Assembly (NCBI GenBank): GCA_021730105.1
Contig: CP072538.1
Coordinates: 248,001-312,000, forward strand
DNA length: 64,000 nt
Direction: 5' to 3'
Source: Candidatus Ruthia sp. Plio_17_S18
GTDB lineage: Bacteria; Pseudomonadota; Gammaproteobacteria; PS1; Pseudothioglobaceae
The notes beneath the pieces were generated by a model, which was given only the letters and a program-made list of their open reading frames with translations, did no database searches and was not told where the DNA came from. Positions within the stretch are counted from its first letter, which is position 1; every line of letters begins with the position of its first letter. Position numbers and translations under genes: made by a program. Shown here one piece after another: positions 10,950 to 22,191 of the stretch.

Positions 10950-12370
10950 TTGAACAGTTATTGGATGATCATCATCTAAATCAAGAACAAATAACCACTT
11001 TACTGTCTTCTTTGGCAGTGAAGGGTACTGATTATGCAGATTTGTATTTCCAGCATTCGGCAATTGAATCCTGGTTTTTAGAAGAAAGTATTGTTAAATC
11101 TGGCACTTATCACATCAGTCATGGTGTGGGTGCTAGAGCTGTCAGTTCTGACCAAACTGGCTTTGCTTATTCAGATGATTTAAATCTCAAGGCGATTGAA
11201 AAAGCCATTGGTTTTGCCAAGGGAATATCGACTCAAACTGGCGTACGAAAAATTCAAGCTTTTCAGTCTATTCCACAAGTGGCTAGATATAATGGCCTGA
11301 ATCCACTCAGTAGTTTCAGCTCGCAAGAAAAGGTTGATTTTTTAAATAGAATTGATATGCTTGCCAGAAAAGAGCCTAAAGTTAAGCAAGTCAGCGCCTC
11401 GATTTCTGGTGGATTTAGCGAAGTACTAATTGCTTCAACTGATGGTGTATTTGCAAAAGATTATCGTCCAATGGTGCGTGTCAGTGTGAGTATCATTGTT
11501 GAGCATAATGGTAGAACTGAATCAGCCTCAAGTGGTGGCGGTGGTCGGTATGATTATCGATATTTTGTTGACCATGCTTTAGATGAAATTTATGTTAATG
11601 AAGCTATTAGACAGGCGTTAGTAGCGCTGGAGTCAAAAAATGCACCTGCTGGAAATATGCCAGTCATACTAGGTTCTGGCTGGCCTGGGATATTATTACA
11701 CGAGGCCATTGGCCATGGTTTGGAGGGTGATTTTAATCGTAAAAAATCATCCGTATTCACCAATAGAATTGGTGAACAAGTGGCTAGTGATAAATGCACC
11801 ATTGTTGATAATAGCACCTTGGAAAATAGGCGTGGCAGTTTAACCATTGATGATGAAGGCACGCCAACACAAAACACTTTGTTGATTGAAAATGGCATCT
11901 TAAAAGGCTACTTATTTGACAAAATGAATGCCAAACTAATGGATACATTGTCAACAGGCAATGGCAGACGCGAGTCTTATGCCCATATTCCCATGCCAAG
12001 AATGACCAACACTTATATGTTAAATGGGGAAGATTCTTTAGATGATATGATTGCTTCTGTTGATGATGGCATTTATGCGCTTAATTTTGATGGTGGTCAA
12101 GTTGATATTACTTCAGGTAAGTTTGTTTTTAGTGCTAACGAGGCCTACCTTATTAAGAATGGAAAAATGATGCATCCTGTTAAAGGCGTGACCTTAATAG
12201 GCTCTGGTGATGAAGTATTAAAAAAAATATCCATGGTAGCGAATGATTTAAAACTTGATAGTGGCGTTGGCGTATGCGGTAAATATGGACAAAGTGTGCC
12301 CGTAGGTGTTGGACAACCCAGTTTAAAAATCGACCAACTAACAGTAGGTGGTACTGAAGTTAATGCGTAA
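10946..12370 (+). CDS. tldD: Metalloprotease TldD
   Basis: TldD forms a heterodimeric zinc peptidase with TldE (PmbA) that degrades unfolded peptides and matures some modified peptides. The 474-aa protein carries the HEAIGH zinc motif (HExxxH), a downstream ENRRGSLTIDDEGTP segment and GNGRRESYAHIPMPR, all typical of TldD. The start overlaps the yhdP stop (ATGA). TldE/PmbA is not in the window. Length is normal. Confidence 0.95.
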   Translation: MIEQLLDDHHLNQEQITTLLSSLAVKGTDYADLYFQHSAIESWFLEESIVKSGTYHISHGVGARAVSSDQTGFAYSDDLNLKAIEKAIGFAKGISTQTGVRKIQAFQSIPQVARYNGLNPLSSFSSQEKVDFLNRIDMLARKEPKVKQVSASISGGFSEVLIASTDGVFAKDYRPMVRVSVSIIVEHNGRTESASSGGGGRYDYRYFVDHALDEIYVNEAIRQALVALESKNAPAGNMPVILGSGWPGILLHEAIGHGLEGDFNRKKSSVFTNRIGEQVASDKCTIVDNSTLENRRGSLTIDDEGTPTQNTLLIENGILKGYLFDKMNAKLMDTLSTGNGRRESYAHIPMPRMTNTYMLNGEDSLDDMIASVDDGIYALNFDGGQVDITSGKFVFSANEAYLIKNGKMMHPVKGVTLIGSGDEVLKKISMVANDLKLDSGVGVCGKYGQSVPVGVGQPSLKIDQLTVGGTEVNA

Positions 12371-12403
12371 TTTAGCCTCTAAAGATGTATTTGTTGGTTA
12401 TAG

Positions 12404-12432
12404 GTGAATTGATTGATTAAATTAGATATAAT
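12404..12432 (+). promoter_or_regulatory. Putative promoter of the nuo operon
   Basis: A perfect TATAAT occurs at 12427-12432, about 35 bp before the GTG start of nuoA, with a GGAG ribosome site at 12457-12460. The -35 region is weak. It is the only clear promoter-like element between tldD and nuoA. Confidence 0.45.
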
Positions 12433-12467
12433 GTTCAGAATTCTATTTTGAGGTTAGGAGAAATTAG

Positions 12468-12824
12468 GTGTTAGAAAACTATCTACCTATCATTGTTTTT
12501 ATTTTCTTAGGGCTTACCTTTGGTGTTGGACCAATGTTAATTGGTTATTTACTAGGACCAAGTAAACCATATGAAGAAAAAAATACTCAATTTGAGTGTG
12601 GTTTTCCTGCCTTTGATGATTCGCGTATGTATTTCAATGTACGTTACTATCTAGTAGCTATTTTATTTATCTTGTTTGATTTAGAGGTTGCCTTTGTTTT
12701 TCCATGGGCGGTGGTTCAGTCTCAACTTGGTTGGTTCGGTTTTATTGCGATTAGTATTTTTTTATTTTTATTGGTGGTGGGTTTTGTTTTTGAGTGGAAA
12801 AACGGGGCGCTTGAGTGGGAATAG
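12468..12824 (+). CDS. nuoA: NADH-quinone oxidoreductase subunit A
   Basis: First gene of the complex I operon. The 118-aa protein has three membrane helices and the conserved loop [17 protein letters not shown], whose Cys lies near the quinone cavity, plus the acidic helix [11 protein letters not shown]. NuoA joins the membrane arm to the connecting module. The start is GTG, preceded by GGAG at a good distance. It is followed 3 bp later by nuoB. Confidence 0.95.
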   Translation: MLENYLPIIVFIFLGLTFGVGPMLIGYLLGPSKPYEEKNTQFECGFPAFDDSRMYFNVRYYLVAILFILFDLEVAFVFPWAVVQSQLGWFGFIAISIFLFLLVVGFVFEWKNGALEWE

Positions 12825-12827
12825 CTA

Positions 12828-13307
12828 ATGGCAATTGAAGGCTTAATGAAACAAGGTTTTGTAACCACATCACTTGACAGTATTATTAACTGGGCAAGAA
12901 CAGGCTCACTTTGGCCCATGACTTTTGGCTTGGCGTGTTGCGCAGTGGAGATGATGGAAGCAGGCTCTTCTCGTTATGATTTAGACCGTTTTGGTATTGT
13001 TTTTAGACCCACACCACGCCAGTCAGATTTGATGATTGTAGCGGGCACACTCACCAACAAAATGGCACCAGCTTTACGCAAAGTTTATGACCAAATGCCT
13101 GAGCCAAGATGGGTAATTTCTATGGGTTCGTGTGCGAATGGTGGAGGTTATTATCATTACTCTTATGCAGTCGTTAGAGGTTGTGATCGCATTGTTCCCG
13201 TTGATATTTATGTCCCAGGCTGTCCACCAACGGCAGAAGCATTGCTATACGGTATCATGCAATTGCAAGATAAAATTAGTAGTACTAACACCATTGCAAG
13301 AACTTAA
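12828..13307 (+). CDS. nuoB: NADH-quinone oxidoreductase subunit B
   Basis: A 159-aa subunit carrying the N2 4Fe-4S cluster, the last electron donor to quinone. The four cysteines are visible: the CC pair in [10 protein letters not shown], one in GSCANGG and one in VPGCPPTAE. Size matches the family. The stop codon overlaps the nuoC ATG by one base. Confidence 0.96.
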   Translation: MAIEGLMKQGFVTTSLDSIINWARTGSLWPMTFGLACCAVEMMEAGSSRYDLDRFGIVFRPTPRQSDLMIVAGTLTNKMAPALRKVYDQMPEPRWVISMGSCANGGGYYHYSYAVVRGCDRIVPVDIYVPGCPPTAEALLYGIMQLQDKISSTNTIART

Positions 13308-13921
13308 TGCAAGATTTAAAAGCATCATTAATTGAGGTTTTTGGCGAGCGTCATTTGCTTGAATCTTTCGGCGAGCTGACTTTAACAGTTGATTCTCAAG
13401 ATATTATTAAAACCTGTTTGAAATTAAGAGATTTTTTCTTTTTTGATACATTAATAGATTTGTGTGGTGTTGATTATTTAACTTATGGACAATCAGACTG
13501 GAATGGCAATGCCAGTGCTTCTGGTTTTTCCAGAGGGCGCAATCATCAAGGCTCAGAAGATAGACATGAGCAGCGTTTCTCTGTGGTATATCATTTATTA
13601 TCTGTCAGTAAAAATAAACGCATTAGAGTGAAATCATTTGTTGATGAAGCTGAACCTATTATCAAGTCAGTTACTGATATCTGGGCATCTGCTGATTGGT
13701 ATGAACGTGAGGCCTTTGATTTAATGGGCATTTTATTTGAAAATCATACAGACTTACGTCGAATTTTGACTGATTATGGCTTTACAGGACATCCATTACG
13801 TAAAGACTTCCCAATGATTGGCGAAGTTGAAATGTGTTATGATGAAGACTTAGGTCGAGTGGTTTATGAAAAAGTGAGTATTGAACCAAATATTAATGTA
13901 CCAAGGGTAATCAGAAAATAA
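13307..13921 (+). CDS. nuoC: NADH-quinone oxidoreductase subunit C
   Basis: A 204-aa 30-kDa-type subunit of the peripheral arm. The family signature [11 protein letters not shown] and [22 protein letters not shown] is intact near the C-terminus. It is separate from NuoD here, unlike the NuoCD fusion of E. coli. A Gly/Ser-rich insertion (around [13 protein letters not shown]) sits in the middle and looks like a surface loop. Confidence 0.95.
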   Translation: MQDLKASLIEVFGERHLLESFGELTLTVDSQDIIKTCLKLRDFFFFDTLIDLCGVDYLTYGQSDWNGNASASGFSRGRNHQGSEDRHEQRFSVVYHLLSVSKNKRIRVKSFVDEAEPIIKSVTDIWASADWYEREAFDLMGILFENHTDLRRILTDYGFTGHPLRKDFPMIGEVEMCYDEDLGRVVYEKVSIEPNINVPRVIRK

Positions 13922-13922
13922 A

Positions 13923-15176
13923 ATGGCTGAAATTCGCAACTATACCCTTAATTTTGGCCCTCAACATCCTGCAGCGCATGGCGTTTTACGCCTTATTTTA
14001 GAAATTGATGGAGAGGTGATTGAGCGCGCTGATCCGCATATTGGCTTATTGCATCGTGGTACAGAAAAATTAGTAGAATCAAAGCCATACAATCAATCAA
14101 TTGGTTATATGGACAGGCTTGATTATGTTTCAATGATGTGTAACGAACACGCTTATGTCATGGCAATTGAAACCATGTTGGGCATCGAAGTGCCTGAACG
14201 TGCTCAGTATATTCGAGTAATGTTTGACGAAATTACCCGAATTCTTAACCATTTAATGTGGTTAGGCACGCACGGACTTGATGTGGGTGCTATGAGTATT
14301 TTCTTATATGCATTTCGTGAACGTGAAAAATTGATTGATTGTTATGAGGCAGTATCAGGCTCACGCATGCATGCAACTTATTATCGTCCAGGCGGTGTTT
14401 ATCGAGATTTGCCAGATAAAATGCCACAATATTTAGCCTCAGGCTTTCGCACGGATAAAGAATTAAAGGCCATGAATGAAAATCGCCAAGGCTCATTGTT
14501 AGATTTTATTGCTGATTTTGTTAAAGAGTTCCCTAAAAGTATCAAGCAGTATGATGACTTATTAACAGACAATCGTATTTGGAAACAACGCCTAGTAAAT
14601 ATTGGCATTGTTTCTGCTAATCGTGCCAAGCAACTAGGATTTACAGGTCCTATGCTTAGAGGCTCTGGTGTGGCGTGGGATTTGAGAAAAAACCAGCCTT
14701 ATGCAGTTTACGATCAATTAGAGTTTGATATTCCAGTGGGCGTAACAGGCGACAGTTATGATCGTTATTTAGTGCGTATGGAAGAAATGCGCCAATCAAA
14801 CCATATTATTAAACAATGCGTGAAATGGCTACAAGAAAACCCAGGGGTAGTGATGAGTGATAATCACAAAGTATCACCCCCAAAACGCACTGATATGAAA
14901 GATGGCATGGAGTCTTTAATTCATCACTTTAAATTGTTTACTGAAGGTTACTGCTTGCCAGAAGGTGAAGTGTATCGCGCTGTCGAACATCCAAAGGGTG
15001 AGTTTGGTATATATTTGATTTCTGATGGTGCTAATAAGCCTTACAGAGTCAAAATTAGAGCACCTGGTTTTGCGCATTTGGCCGCTATGGATGAAATGGT
15101 AAGAGGACATATGTTGTCAGACGTTGTGACTATTATTGGTACGCAAGATGTTGTATTTGGTGAGATAGACCGATGA
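13923..15176 (+). CDS. nuoD: NADH-quinone oxidoreductase subunit D
   Basis: The 49-kDa subunit (417 aa), which with NuoB forms the quinone-binding site. The N-terminal [14 protein letters not shown] motif, containing a quinone-contact His, and the [17 protein letters not shown] helix are both present. The C-terminus ends with DVVFGEIDR as in the family. The ATG lies 1 bp after the nuoC stop, and the 3' end overlaps nuoE by 4 bp. Confidence 0.96.
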   Translation: MAEIRNYTLNFGPQHPAAHGVLRLILEIDGEVIERADPHIGLLHRGTEKLVESKPYNQSIGYMDRLDYVSMMCNEHAYVMAIETMLGIEVPERAQYIRVMFDEITRILNHLMWLGTHGLDVGAMSIFLYAFREREKLIDCYEAVSGSRMHATYYRPGGVYRDLPDKMPQYLASGFRTDKELKAMNENRQGSLLDFIADFVKEFPKSIKQYDDLLTDNRIWKQRLVNIGIVSANRAKQLGFTGPMLRGSGVAWDLRKNQPYAVYDQLEFDIPVGVTGDSYDRYLVRMEEMRQSNHIIKQCVKWLQENPGVVMSDNHKVSPPKRTDMKDGMESLIHHFKLFTEGYCLPEGEVYRAVEHPKGEFGIYLISDGANKPYRVKIRAPGFAHLAAMDEMVRGHMLSDVVTIIGTQDVVFGEIDR

Positions 15177-15646
15177 TTTCAATTGACGCAAAAAAACAAA
15201 TTGACGCTTGGATTGCAAAATATCCAAAAGACAGGAAAAGCTCCGCTGTTATGCAAGCTTTAAAAATTGTTCAAGCAGAAAATGAAAACAATTTAAGTGC
15301 TGATACGATTCAAGCAGTGGCTGATTATTTAGATATGCCAGGCATTGCCGCCCAAGAAGTGGCAACTTTTTATGAAAATTATAATCATAAAAAAGTCGGT
15401 AAACATGTGATTCGTTTTTGCCATAATATTTCATGTATGTTGAATGGTGCAGATGATTTAATCGCGCATTTGGAAAATAAATTGGGCGTTCAAACAGGTA
15501 AAGTAACACCTAATGGCTTTATTAGTGTTAAAAAAGTTGAATGCTTGGGTGCTTGTGTGGGCGCGCCAATGTTTCAAATTAATGATGACTATTTTGAAAA
15601 TTTAACGGCCGATAAAATTGATCAAATTGTGGACAACCTCAAATGA
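15173..15646 (+). CDS. nuoE: NADH-quinone oxidoreductase subunit E
   Basis: The 24-kDa thioredoxin-like subunit (157 aa) with the N1a 2Fe-2S cluster. Cysteines appear as the pair in CHNISC and the pair in CLGACVGAP. It forms the NADH dehydrogenase module with NuoF and NuoG. It overlaps nuoD and nuoF by 4 bp each, indicating strong translational coupling. Confidence 0.95.
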   Translation: MISIDAKKQIDAWIAKYPKDRKSSAVMQALKIVQAENENNLSADTIQAVADYLDMPGIAAQEVATFYENYNHKKVGKHVIRFCHNISCMLNGADDLIAHLENKLGVQTGKVTPNGFISVKKVECLGACVGAPMFQINDDYFENLTADKIDQIVDNLK

Positions 15647-16911
15647 ACGAAGCTTGCTTTAAAAATTTGACCAAAGACCAGTGCTACTCGCTCAAGACTT
15701 ATGAAGCCAGTGGTGGCTATTCAGTCTGGCGCAAAATCCTAAAAGGTGAACTAACACCTGAACACATTATTGATGAGCTTAAAGCCTCAGGATTGCGTGG
15801 TCGTGGTGGTGCTGGGTTTCCCACTGGACTGAAGTGGAGCTTTATGCCACGTCATTCTGATGGGCAAAAATACGTGGTTTGTAATTCAGACGAGGGTGAG
15901 CCAGGCACTTGTAAAGACAGAGATATTTTAAGGTTTAATCCACACGCCGTGATTGAAGGTATGGCAATTGGTGGCTTTGTCATGAACGCGAGTGTTGGTT
16001 ATAATTATATTCGCGGTGAATTTATGGAACCGTTTTATCGCTTTGAAGATGCGTTAAAAGAGGCGTATGAGGCAGAGTTACTAGGTCAAAATATTAATAA
16101 AAGTTCAGTTAATTTTGATTTATACACACACCTAGGCGCAGGCTCTTATATTTGTGGTGAAGAAACTGCTTTGTTAGAATCTATTGAAGGTAAGAAAGGT
16201 CATCCTAGATTTAAGCCGCCATTCCCTGCCAATGTAGGATTGTTTGGCAAACCCACTACGATTAACAATACTGAGAGTTTTGCAAGTGTGCCTGAAATTC
16301 TAAGCCGTGGCGGGCAGTGGTTTGCAGATATCGGCGTTGAAAACTCTGGTGGTTGTAAGTTATTTTCAGTTTCAGGCCATGTTAAAAGCCCAGCAAATTT
16401 TGAAGTACCTATGGGCACACCTTTTAAAGATTTACTCAAGATGGCAGGTGGCATGCGTGACGGTGCTAAGTTAAAAGCCGTGATTCCAGGCGGTTCATCA
16501 ACCCCAGTACTCACCGCAGAAGTTGCTATGACCATGACCATGGATTATGATGGCATTGAAAAAGCAGGCTCAATGCTCGGTGCAGGCTCAGTTATTATTA
16601 TGGATGAGTCAACTTGCATGGTAAAAGTACTAACAAGATTAGCGCATTTTTATTATGATGAGTCTTGTGGACAATGCACCCCTTGTCGTGAAGGTACAGG
16701 TTGGCTATATCGCATATTAAAACGCATGATTGATGGCAATGGTAAACAGTGCGATATTGACTTATTATTAGGGGTGCAAGGTAAAATTATGGGCAATACT
16801 ATTTGCGCACTGGGCGACGCTGCAGCAACACCAGTGGAAAGTTTTTTACGCAATTTTAGACCAGAATTCGAATATTATATTGAGTATGGCAAGTCAATGG
16901 TGAAAGGATAA
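15643..16911 (+). CDS. nuoF: NADH-quinone oxidoreductase subunit F
   Basis: The 51-kDa subunit (422 aa) that oxidises NADH. It has the NADH-binding [16 protein letters not shown], the FMN-binding [19 protein letters not shown], and the N3 4Fe-4S cysteines in [11 protein letters not shown] plus a later Cys in NTICALGD. Full length and uninterrupted. Confidence 0.97.
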   Translation: MNEACFKNLTKDQCYSLKTYEASGGYSVWRKILKGELTPEHIIDELKASGLRGRGGAGFPTGLKWSFMPRHSDGQKYVVCNSDEGEPGTCKDRDILRFNPHAVIEGMAIGGFVMNASVGYNYIRGEFMEPFYRFEDALKEAYEAELLGQNINKSSVNFDLYTHLGAGSYICGEETALLESIEGKKGHPRFKPPFPANVGLFGKPTTINNTESFASVPEILSRGGQWFADIGVENSGGCKLFSVSGHVKSPANFEVPMGTPFKDLLKMAGGMRDGAKLKAVIPGGSSTPVLTAEVAMTMTMDYDGIEKAGSMLGAGSVIIMDESTCMVKVLTRLAHFYYDESCGQCTPCREGTGWLYRILKRMIDGNGKQCDIDLLLGVQGKIMGNTICALGDAAATPVESFLRNFRPEFEYYIEYGKSMVKG

Positions 16912-16915
16912 TTTT

Positions 16916-19177
16916 ATGGCTGATATTGAAATTGAAATTGATGGCAAGATGGTTGGTGCCAAAGCAGGTGAAATGCTAATCACAGTCACTGATAGAGAGG
17001 GTGTTAGCGTACCAAGATTTTGTTATCATAAAAAACTCTCAGTAGCTGCCTCTTGTCGTATGTGTTTGGTAGATGTGGAAGGCGCACCCAAGCCACAGCC
17101 TGCGTGCTCTACGCCTGTAAATGAGGGCATGAAAGTCTACACACAGAATGGCAAAGCCAAAGCCAGTCAAAAGGCAGTGATGGAATTTTTACTCATTAAT
17201 CATCCGCTTGATTGCCCAATTTGTGACCAAGGTGGTGAATGTGAGTTGCAAGATGTGGCTGTTGAATATGGATCAGATGTTTCTCGTTTTTCAGAAGGCA
17301 AACGCATTGTGCCAGATAGTGATATTGGCGCACTCATTCAAACGGATATGACACGTTGTATTCATTGCACGCGTTGCGTGCGTTTTGGTTTAGAAATTGC
17401 CGGCATGATGGAGATGGGCGGTACTGGACGAGGTGAGCATTTAAAGATTGAGCCGTTTTTGAAAGACGGCATTCAATCTGAATTGTCAGGTAATATGATT
17501 GATGTTTGTCCAGTCGGCGCACTTACCTCTAAGCCATTTAGATATGAGTTAAGGTCGTGGCAGATGCATTCAATGCCTAGTGTTGCAAGGCATGATTTAG
17601 TGGGTTCAAATTTGTTTGTGCAAACTTATAAAGGCAAGGTTAAACGGGTTGTGTCTGCTGATAATGATTGGGTTAATGAAACTTGGATTTCTGATCGTGA
17701 TCGCTTTTCATATGAGGGCTTAACGCACGAAAATAGATTGTTAGAGCCTCAAATTAAAGTACAAGGACAGTGGAAGCAAGTGAGCTGGAAAGTGGCATTG
17801 AATTATGCTATTAAGGGACTTAATAGCCATGTTCTAAAGCATCAAAAAGCCAATCAATTAGGTGGTTTAGCATCAAGCACAGCAACCATGGAAGAGCTGT
17901 ATTTATTGAAAAAAATCCTAACAGAAGTTGGTTGTGATAATATTGACCATCGTCTAAATGTTAAAAACTTAAACAACACTATTGCGTTTGATTCAAACAT
18001 AAAATTGGATGCATTGGAAAAGATAGATTACGCCCTTATTGTCGGCGCTAACATTCGATTAGAACAACCCATGATTAATCATCGTTTGCGCAAAGCCACA
18101 AAAAAAGGTGCTGATGTTGATGCATTAAATGTAATGACATTTGATTTTAACTACCCGCTTAATACGCAAAATATTACCGCACCAAACAAAATAGCGTCTA
18201 CGTTGGCAGGTGTGCTTAAGTCAATTATGACCAGTAATGTCCAAGAGTTACCTGATTATTTGGCAAATGTTGAGGTTGATGAAGTGGCTAATAATATAGC
18301 TTCTAAGTTGTTAAATTCTAACAGTTCGGTTATTATTTTAGGTGAACATATTGTCAATAATGAAGACGCTTCAACCATTGCTAGCTTAATCACCCAAATT
18401 GCTCACAATGCCAATAGTAAAACACTTAATTTAAGCATAACAGCAAACACTATAGCGGCTAATTTGGTTGGGTTTGTGCCGCAAAACTCTGGCATGGATG
18501 TTAATACGATGCTTGCGTTTGATATGCGTGGCTTTATTTTGTTAGACATTTATCCGCAGTACGATTTTCATGATTTAGACGCAGCTGTTAAAGCCTTCAC
18601 GCCAGAGGATACTTTTGTCATTTCTTTAAATAGTTTTAAAGACGACATCGTTGCTGGCTATTCAGATGTTATTTTGCCGATTGCCAGTATTTATGAAACC
18701 TCAGGAACGCAGCTTAATATTAACAACGATATGCAATCCTACATGGCAGCAGTTAAAGCACCAGATGAAGTTAAACCTGCTTGGAAAGTCTTAAAAGTCA
18801 TGGCTGATTTATTAGAATTACCAGGCTTTCATTATGCAGACTCTACTCAGGTTGTGGCTGAAATATCTCATCAATCATATGTAAAACATATCCATGATGA
18901 GTGCATCAATCTGACTAGTAAACATAATGGTGTTAGCACAATTTGGCAAAGTTCACCTTACAGTATTGATGTTGTATTAAGACACAGTAGTGCATTGCAA
19001 AAAACTAAAATCGGACAAATTAACAGCGCTTGTATGAATCCAGCAAGTGCTGAAACATTAGGCTTATCAGCCAATGATAAATATTTAGGGGTTCCTGTGG
19101 TGATCACTAGTACAGTGGCAGATGATTGTGTATTTATCAATGCCAATCATGCAACCCACATTCAGGAGCAGGTGTAA
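16916..19177 (+). CDS. nuoG: NADH-quinone oxidoreductase subunit G
   Basis: The 753-aa iron-sulfur subunit of the peripheral arm. The N-terminal 2Fe-2S domain has cysteines around RFCYH, SCRMC and PACSTP. Then come the His/Cys cluster [14 protein letters not shown] and the 4Fe-4S cysteines in [11 protein letters not shown] and [13 protein letters not shown]. The C-terminal half is a molybdopterin-oxidoreductase-like fold without obvious cofactor signatures, as usual for NuoG. The stop overlaps the nuoH ATG by one base. Confidence 0.95.
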   Translation: MADIEIEIDGKMVGAKAGEMLITVTDREGVSVPRFCYHKKLSVAASCRMCLVDVEGAPKPQPACSTPVNEGMKVYTQNGKAKASQKAVMEFLLINHPLDCPICDQGGECELQDVAVEYGSDVSRFSEGKRIVPDSDIGALIQTDMTRCIHCTRCVRFGLEIAGMMEMGGTGRGEHLKIEPFLKDGIQSELSGNMIDVCPVGALTSKPFRYELRSWQMHSMPSVARHDLVGSNLFVQTYKGKVKRVVSADNDWVNETWISDRDRFSYEGLTHENRLLEPQIKVQGQWKQVSWKVALNYAIKGLNSHVLKHQKANQLGGLASSTATMEELYLLKKILTEVGCDNIDHRLNVKNLNNTIAFDSNIKLDALEKIDYALIVGANIRLEQPMINHRLRKATKKGADVDALNVMTFDFNYPLNTQNITAPNKIASTLAGVLKSIMTSNVQELPDYLANVEVDEVANNIASKLLNSNSSVIILGEHIVNNEDASTIASLITQIAHNANSKTLNLSITANTIAANLVGFVPQNSGMDVNTMLAFDMRGFILLDIYPQYDFHDLDAAVKAFTPEDTFVISLNSFKDDIVAGYSDVILPIASIYETSGTQLNINNDMQSYMAAVKAPDEVKPAWKVLKVMADLLELPGFHYADSTQVVAEISHQSYVKHIHDECINLTSKHNGVSTIWQSSPYSIDVVLRHSSALQKTKIGQINSACMNPASAETLGLSANDKYLGVPVVITSTVADDCVFINANHATHIQEQV

Positions 19178-20250
19178 TGGAACTTTGGCAAGCCTTTGTG
19201 CAAATAGTGTATACGCTGATTCCTTGGCTTGATGGCACAGTGGCTAGTATTTTAATTATTTTAATTAAGGCAATTGCTTTGGTGATGCCACTGATGTTAG
19301 TGGTGGCTTATTTCACTTACGCTGAACGCAAAGTGATTGGCTATATGCAATTACGTATCGGGCCTAATCGTGTTGGTCCAAAAGGATGGTTGCAGCCTAT
19401 TGCTGATGCTTTAAAGCTAATGACCAAGGAAATTATTTTTCCGACTAAAGCAAATATTTATCTATTTTTACTAGCACCTGTATTGGCCATTGCACCTGCA
19501 ATTGCAGTATGGGCAGTGATTCCATTTGATGAAGGTATTTATGTTACCAATCTAGATATTAGCTTGTTGTATGTTTTGGCGATTGGCTCTATTGGGGTTT
19601 ATGGCATTATTTTGGCAGGCTGGGCGTCTAATTCAAAATACCCATTATTAGGCGCACTTAGAAGTGCATCTTTGTTGGTCTCGTATGAAATTGTTATTGG
19701 TTTTGCATTGGTAACAGTTGTGATGATTGCTGGCAGTGTCAACTTAAACACCATTGTTCAGGCACAACAAGGTGGTATTATTCATTGGTACTTTATTCCT
19801 TTGTTTCCGATGATGATTATCTTTTTTATCTCAGCTTTGGTAGAAACCAACCGCGCACCTTTTGATGTTGTGGAAGGTGAGTCAGAAATTGTGGGTGGCA
19901 CGCACGTTGAATACTCAGGCATGACGTTTGCAGTATTTTTCTTAGCAGAATATGCCAATATGATTTTAATGGCAGTACTTGCTGTAGTGATGTTCTTTGG
20001 TGGCTGGCATTCTCCTTTTGAAGCCATTCCTTATCTTGAAAGCGCATTTGCTTGGGTACCAGGCATTATGTGGCTTTTGGCAAAAACGACCTTTTTTATG
20101 TTTTTATACCTATGGGTGCGCGCCACTTTTCCACGTTTTAGATACGATCAAATTATGCACTTGTCTTGGAAAGTGTTTTTACCAATTACCATTATTTGGA
20201 TATTTGTTGTGGCGTTAATGACCCAATTAAAATTAGGACCATGGTTTTAA
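19177..20250 (+). CDS. nuoH: NADH-quinone oxidoreductase subunit H
   Basis: A multi-helix membrane subunit that couples quinone reduction to proton transfer. It has the family motifs [26 protein letters not shown] split across helix 1 and loop 1, and the [17 protein letters not shown] acidic quinone-pocket loop. The start was set at 19177, giving 357 aa. The same frame is open further upstream, but MELWQAF fits the family length and overlaps the nuoG stop in the TAATG pattern seen elsewhere in this operon. Confidence 0.95.
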   Translation: MELWQAFVQIVYTLIPWLDGTVASILIILIKAIALVMPLMLVVAYFTYAERKVIGYMQLRIGPNRVGPKGWLQPIADALKLMTKEIIFPTKANIYLFLLAPVLAIAPAIAVWAVIPFDEGIYVTNLDISLLYVLAIGSIGVYGIILAGWASNSKYPLLGALRSASLLVSYEIVIGFALVTVVMIAGSVNLNTIVQAQQGGIIHWYFIPLFPMMIIFFISALVETNRAPFDVVEGESEIVGGTHVEYSGMTFAVFFLAEYANMILMAVLAVVMFFGGWHSPFEAIPYLESAFAWVPGIMWLLAKTTFFMFLYLWVRATFPRFRYDQIMHLSWKVFLPITIIWIFVVALMTQLKLGPWF

Positions 20251-20263
20251 GGGAACACATCTT

Positions 20264-20755
20264 ATGATTAAAAAATTAAGTAAATTGGTTAAAGATTTCA
20301 CCCTAAGCGAGTTACGCACTGGGCTGAAAATTACGGCAAAAGAACTGGTCAATAAAAAAATTACCGTCCAATTCCCAGAAGAAAGAACCCCGATATCACC
20401 ACGTTTTAGAGGCTTGCATGCACTACGTCGTTATCCTAATGGTGAAGAGCGCTGCATTGCTTGTAAATTGTGCGAAGCCGTTTGCCCAGCGAACGCCATT
20501 ACCATTGAATCTGAAATGCGCGATGATGGCACACGTCGCACTACTGTGTATGATATTGATTTATTTAAGTGCATTTTTTGCGGATTTTGCGAAGAGGCTT
20601 GTCCTGTTGATGCAATTGTTGAGACACAAATTTTTGATTATGCATTTGAGTCAAGACAAGGTAGTATTATGACTAAGGAGCGCCTTTTGGAAGTTGGCAG
20701 TCAAAATGAACAAGCCATTAGCCAAGCCAGGCTTGTAGACGCTAAGTATAAATAA
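20264..20755 (+). CDS. nuoI: NADH-quinone oxidoreductase subunit I
   Basis: A 163-aa subunit with two 4Fe-4S clusters (N6a, N6b). Both ferredoxin motifs are complete: [16 protein letters not shown] and [16 protein letters not shown]. An amphipathic N-terminal stretch precedes the [17 protein letters not shown] segment, as in other NuoI. The start is 13 bp after nuoH. Confidence 0.96.
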   Translation: MIKKLSKLVKDFTLSELRTGLKITAKELVNKKITVQFPEERTPISPRFRGLHALRRYPNGEERCIACKLCEAVCPANAITIESEMRDDGTRRTTVYDIDLFKCIFCGFCEEACPVDAIVETQIFDYAFESRQGSIMTKERLLEVGSQNEQAISQARLVDAKYK

Positions 20756-20764
20756 AGGTAGAGA

Positions 20765-21382
20765 ATGAACTCCGAACAAATAATATTTTATATTCTTTCA
20801 TTTTGGTTTGTCGCCAGTTCCTTGGCGATGATTTTTTCACGTAATGCAGCAAAGGCAGTTTTATTTTTGGTGCTGGCATTTTTTAGCGCTGCCAGTATTT
20901 GGATTTTACTGGAGGCTGAATTTTTAGCCATTACTTTGATTTTGGTTTATGTTGGTGCGGTCATGGTGTTGTTTTTATTCGTGATTAAAATGCTTAATAT
21001 CGACAAATCAACACTCAGAGCAAAATTTACAGGATATTTGCCGTTAGGGCTTATTGTTGCTGCTATTATTGTGGCCGAGATGAGCTTAGTATTAGGCGAT
21101 AATCAATTTGGGCTAGACGTGTTTAGGTTTAGTAGTCCAACTCGTCACGGTGCGGATTATAGCAATATTACAGTATTGGCAATGCAGCTTTACACCACCT
21201 ATGTTTATCCATTTGAACTTGCCGCAGTATTGTTATTAATTGCAATTATTGCCGCTATTATCTTGGTGTACAGAAACGACACAAGTCGTAAAAAACAATC
21301 TATTTCTGAACAAGTAAATGTTCAAGCCAAAGACAGAGTGAGGCTTGTTTCAATCACTTCGCCTAGCAAGAAGGGTAAATAA
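20765..21382 (+). CDS. nuoJ: NADH-quinone oxidoreductase subunit J
   Basis: A five-helix membrane subunit (205 aa). It has the conserved VLVYVGAVMVLFLFVIKML helix with its pi-bulge region and the AVLLLIAIIAAIIL last helix. The hydrophilic tail (after residue about 170) is Lys/Arg/Ser rich. Abuts nuoK with no spacer. Confidence 0.94.
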   Translation: MNSEQIIFYILSFWFVASSLAMIFSRNAAKAVLFLVLAFFSAASIWILLEAEFLAITLILVYVGAVMVLFLFVIKMLNIDKSTLRAKFTGYLPLGLIVAAIIVAEMSLVLGDNQFGLDVFRFSSPTRHGADYSNITVLAMQLYTTYVYPFELAAVLLLIAIIAAIILVYRNDTSRKKQSISEQVNVQAKDRVRLVSITSPSKKGK

Positions 21383-21688
21383 ATGGTCAGTTTGAGTGAT
21401 TATTTAATACTAAGCAGTATTATTTTTTGCATTGGCTTGGTGGGTATTTTTGTTAATCGTACCAATATTATCACCTTGTTAATGTGTGTAGAGTTAATTT
21501 TGGTTGCTGTTAATACTAATTTTGTTGCCTTTTCACATTTTTTAGGCAATGAAGCAGGGCAAATTTTTGTGTTTTTTATTTTGACGGTAGCAGCAGCTGA
21601 GGTTGCCATTGGTTTGGCGATTTTAACCTTGTTGTTTAGAAACTGCGGCTCTATTAATGTTGATGTTACTAACAGCTTAAAGTGGTAA
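21383..21688 (+). CDS. nuoK: NADH-quinone oxidoreductase subunit K
   Basis: A three-helix subunit of 101 aa. The two key helix glutamates are visible in [13 protein letters not shown] and in [12 protein letters not shown]. These belong to the antiporter-like proton path. In most bacteria nuoL follows immediately. Here nuoL starts 503 bp downstream and the gap is filled by a DUF4160/DUF2442 pair. Confidence 0.96.
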   Translation: MVSLSDYLILSSIIFCIGLVGIFVNRTNIITLLMCVELILVAVNTNFVAFSHFLGNEAGQIFVFFILTVAAAEVAIGLAILTLLFRNCGSINVDVTNSLKW

Positions 21689-21690
21689 AT

Positions 21691-21960
21691 ATGTTAGTAA
21701 TATTAATACTGTATGGAATTATCATTCGCCTATATTTTTACGATAAAGGCAAACATAATGTTGCTCATATTCACGCAGAATACAGCGCATTTGAGGCCAT
21801 CTTTGAAATTGGAACTAGGAAATTTTTAAGTGGCTCAATTCTTAATAAAAAGATAAAATTGGTCCACCTTTGGATGGAAATTCATCAAGAAGAATTAATA
21901 GCAGATTGGAATTTAGCATCCAAAGGTGATGACGTCTTTAAAATTAAACTACTTAGATAA
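21691..21960 (+). CDS. DUF4160 domain protein inserted in the nuo operon
   Basis: An 89-aa protein with the DUF4160 layout. There is a hydrophobic N-terminal strand (ILYGIIIRLYFYD), then the conserved HNVAHIHAEY, an acidic strand AIFEIGTR, and LVHLWMEIHQEELIADW near the end. DUF4160 proteins are small, usually encoded next to DUF2442 proteins, and have been proposed as toxin-antitoxin-like pairs, but the activity is not established. The same frame has a GTG nine bases earlier (21682) that would overlap nuoK. The ATG at 21691 fits the family better. The frame is intact although its partner is not. Confidence 0.8.
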   Translation: MLVILILYGIIIRLYFYDKGKHNVAHIHAEYSAFEAIFEIGTRKFLSGSILNKKIKLVHLWMEIHQEELIADWNLASKGDDVFKIKLLR

Positions 21961-21962
21961 AA

Positions 21963-22172
21963 ATGGAACAAGCATTAAATATCAAACTATTAGATAACTA
22001 TTGTATTAAAATCCAAACGCAAGTCATCCATGGTGTGTTTGATGTAAAGCCCTATTTAAATGGGCGTGCATTTAAAGAGCTTAAAAACAAAGGCTATTTT
22101 AGTACTGTGTATGCCACTAAGTATGGCATAGAATGAAAAAATGGACAAGAGTTTAGCTCTGATTATTTATGA
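21963..22172 (+). pseudogene. DUF2442 protein interrupted by a TGA stop
   Basis: The ATG at 21963 is 2 bp after the DUF4160 stop. The frame reads 57 codons, including HGVFDVKPYLN and FKELKNKGYF, typical of DUF2442, up to YGIE. It then meets TGA at 22134-22136 and continues in the same frame as KNGQEFSSDYL to a second TGA at 22170-22172. Family members have a Trp at the interrupted position (IEWPNGQDLSPD-like), so this is a TGG-to-TGA change. The 57-residue product could conceivably still fold, but the conserved end would be lost. Confidence 0.75.
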
Positions 22173-22191
22173 TATTAACAATCAATAAAGC

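Noticed and set aside
22134-22136. Internal TGA as recoded tryptophan (alternative code) in DUF2442
   Set aside because: TGA ends many intact genes here, including rdgB, nuoD and pyrK, and the other internal TGA (61234) replaces what looks like a Cys codon, so ordinary nonsense mutation is the simpler reading.
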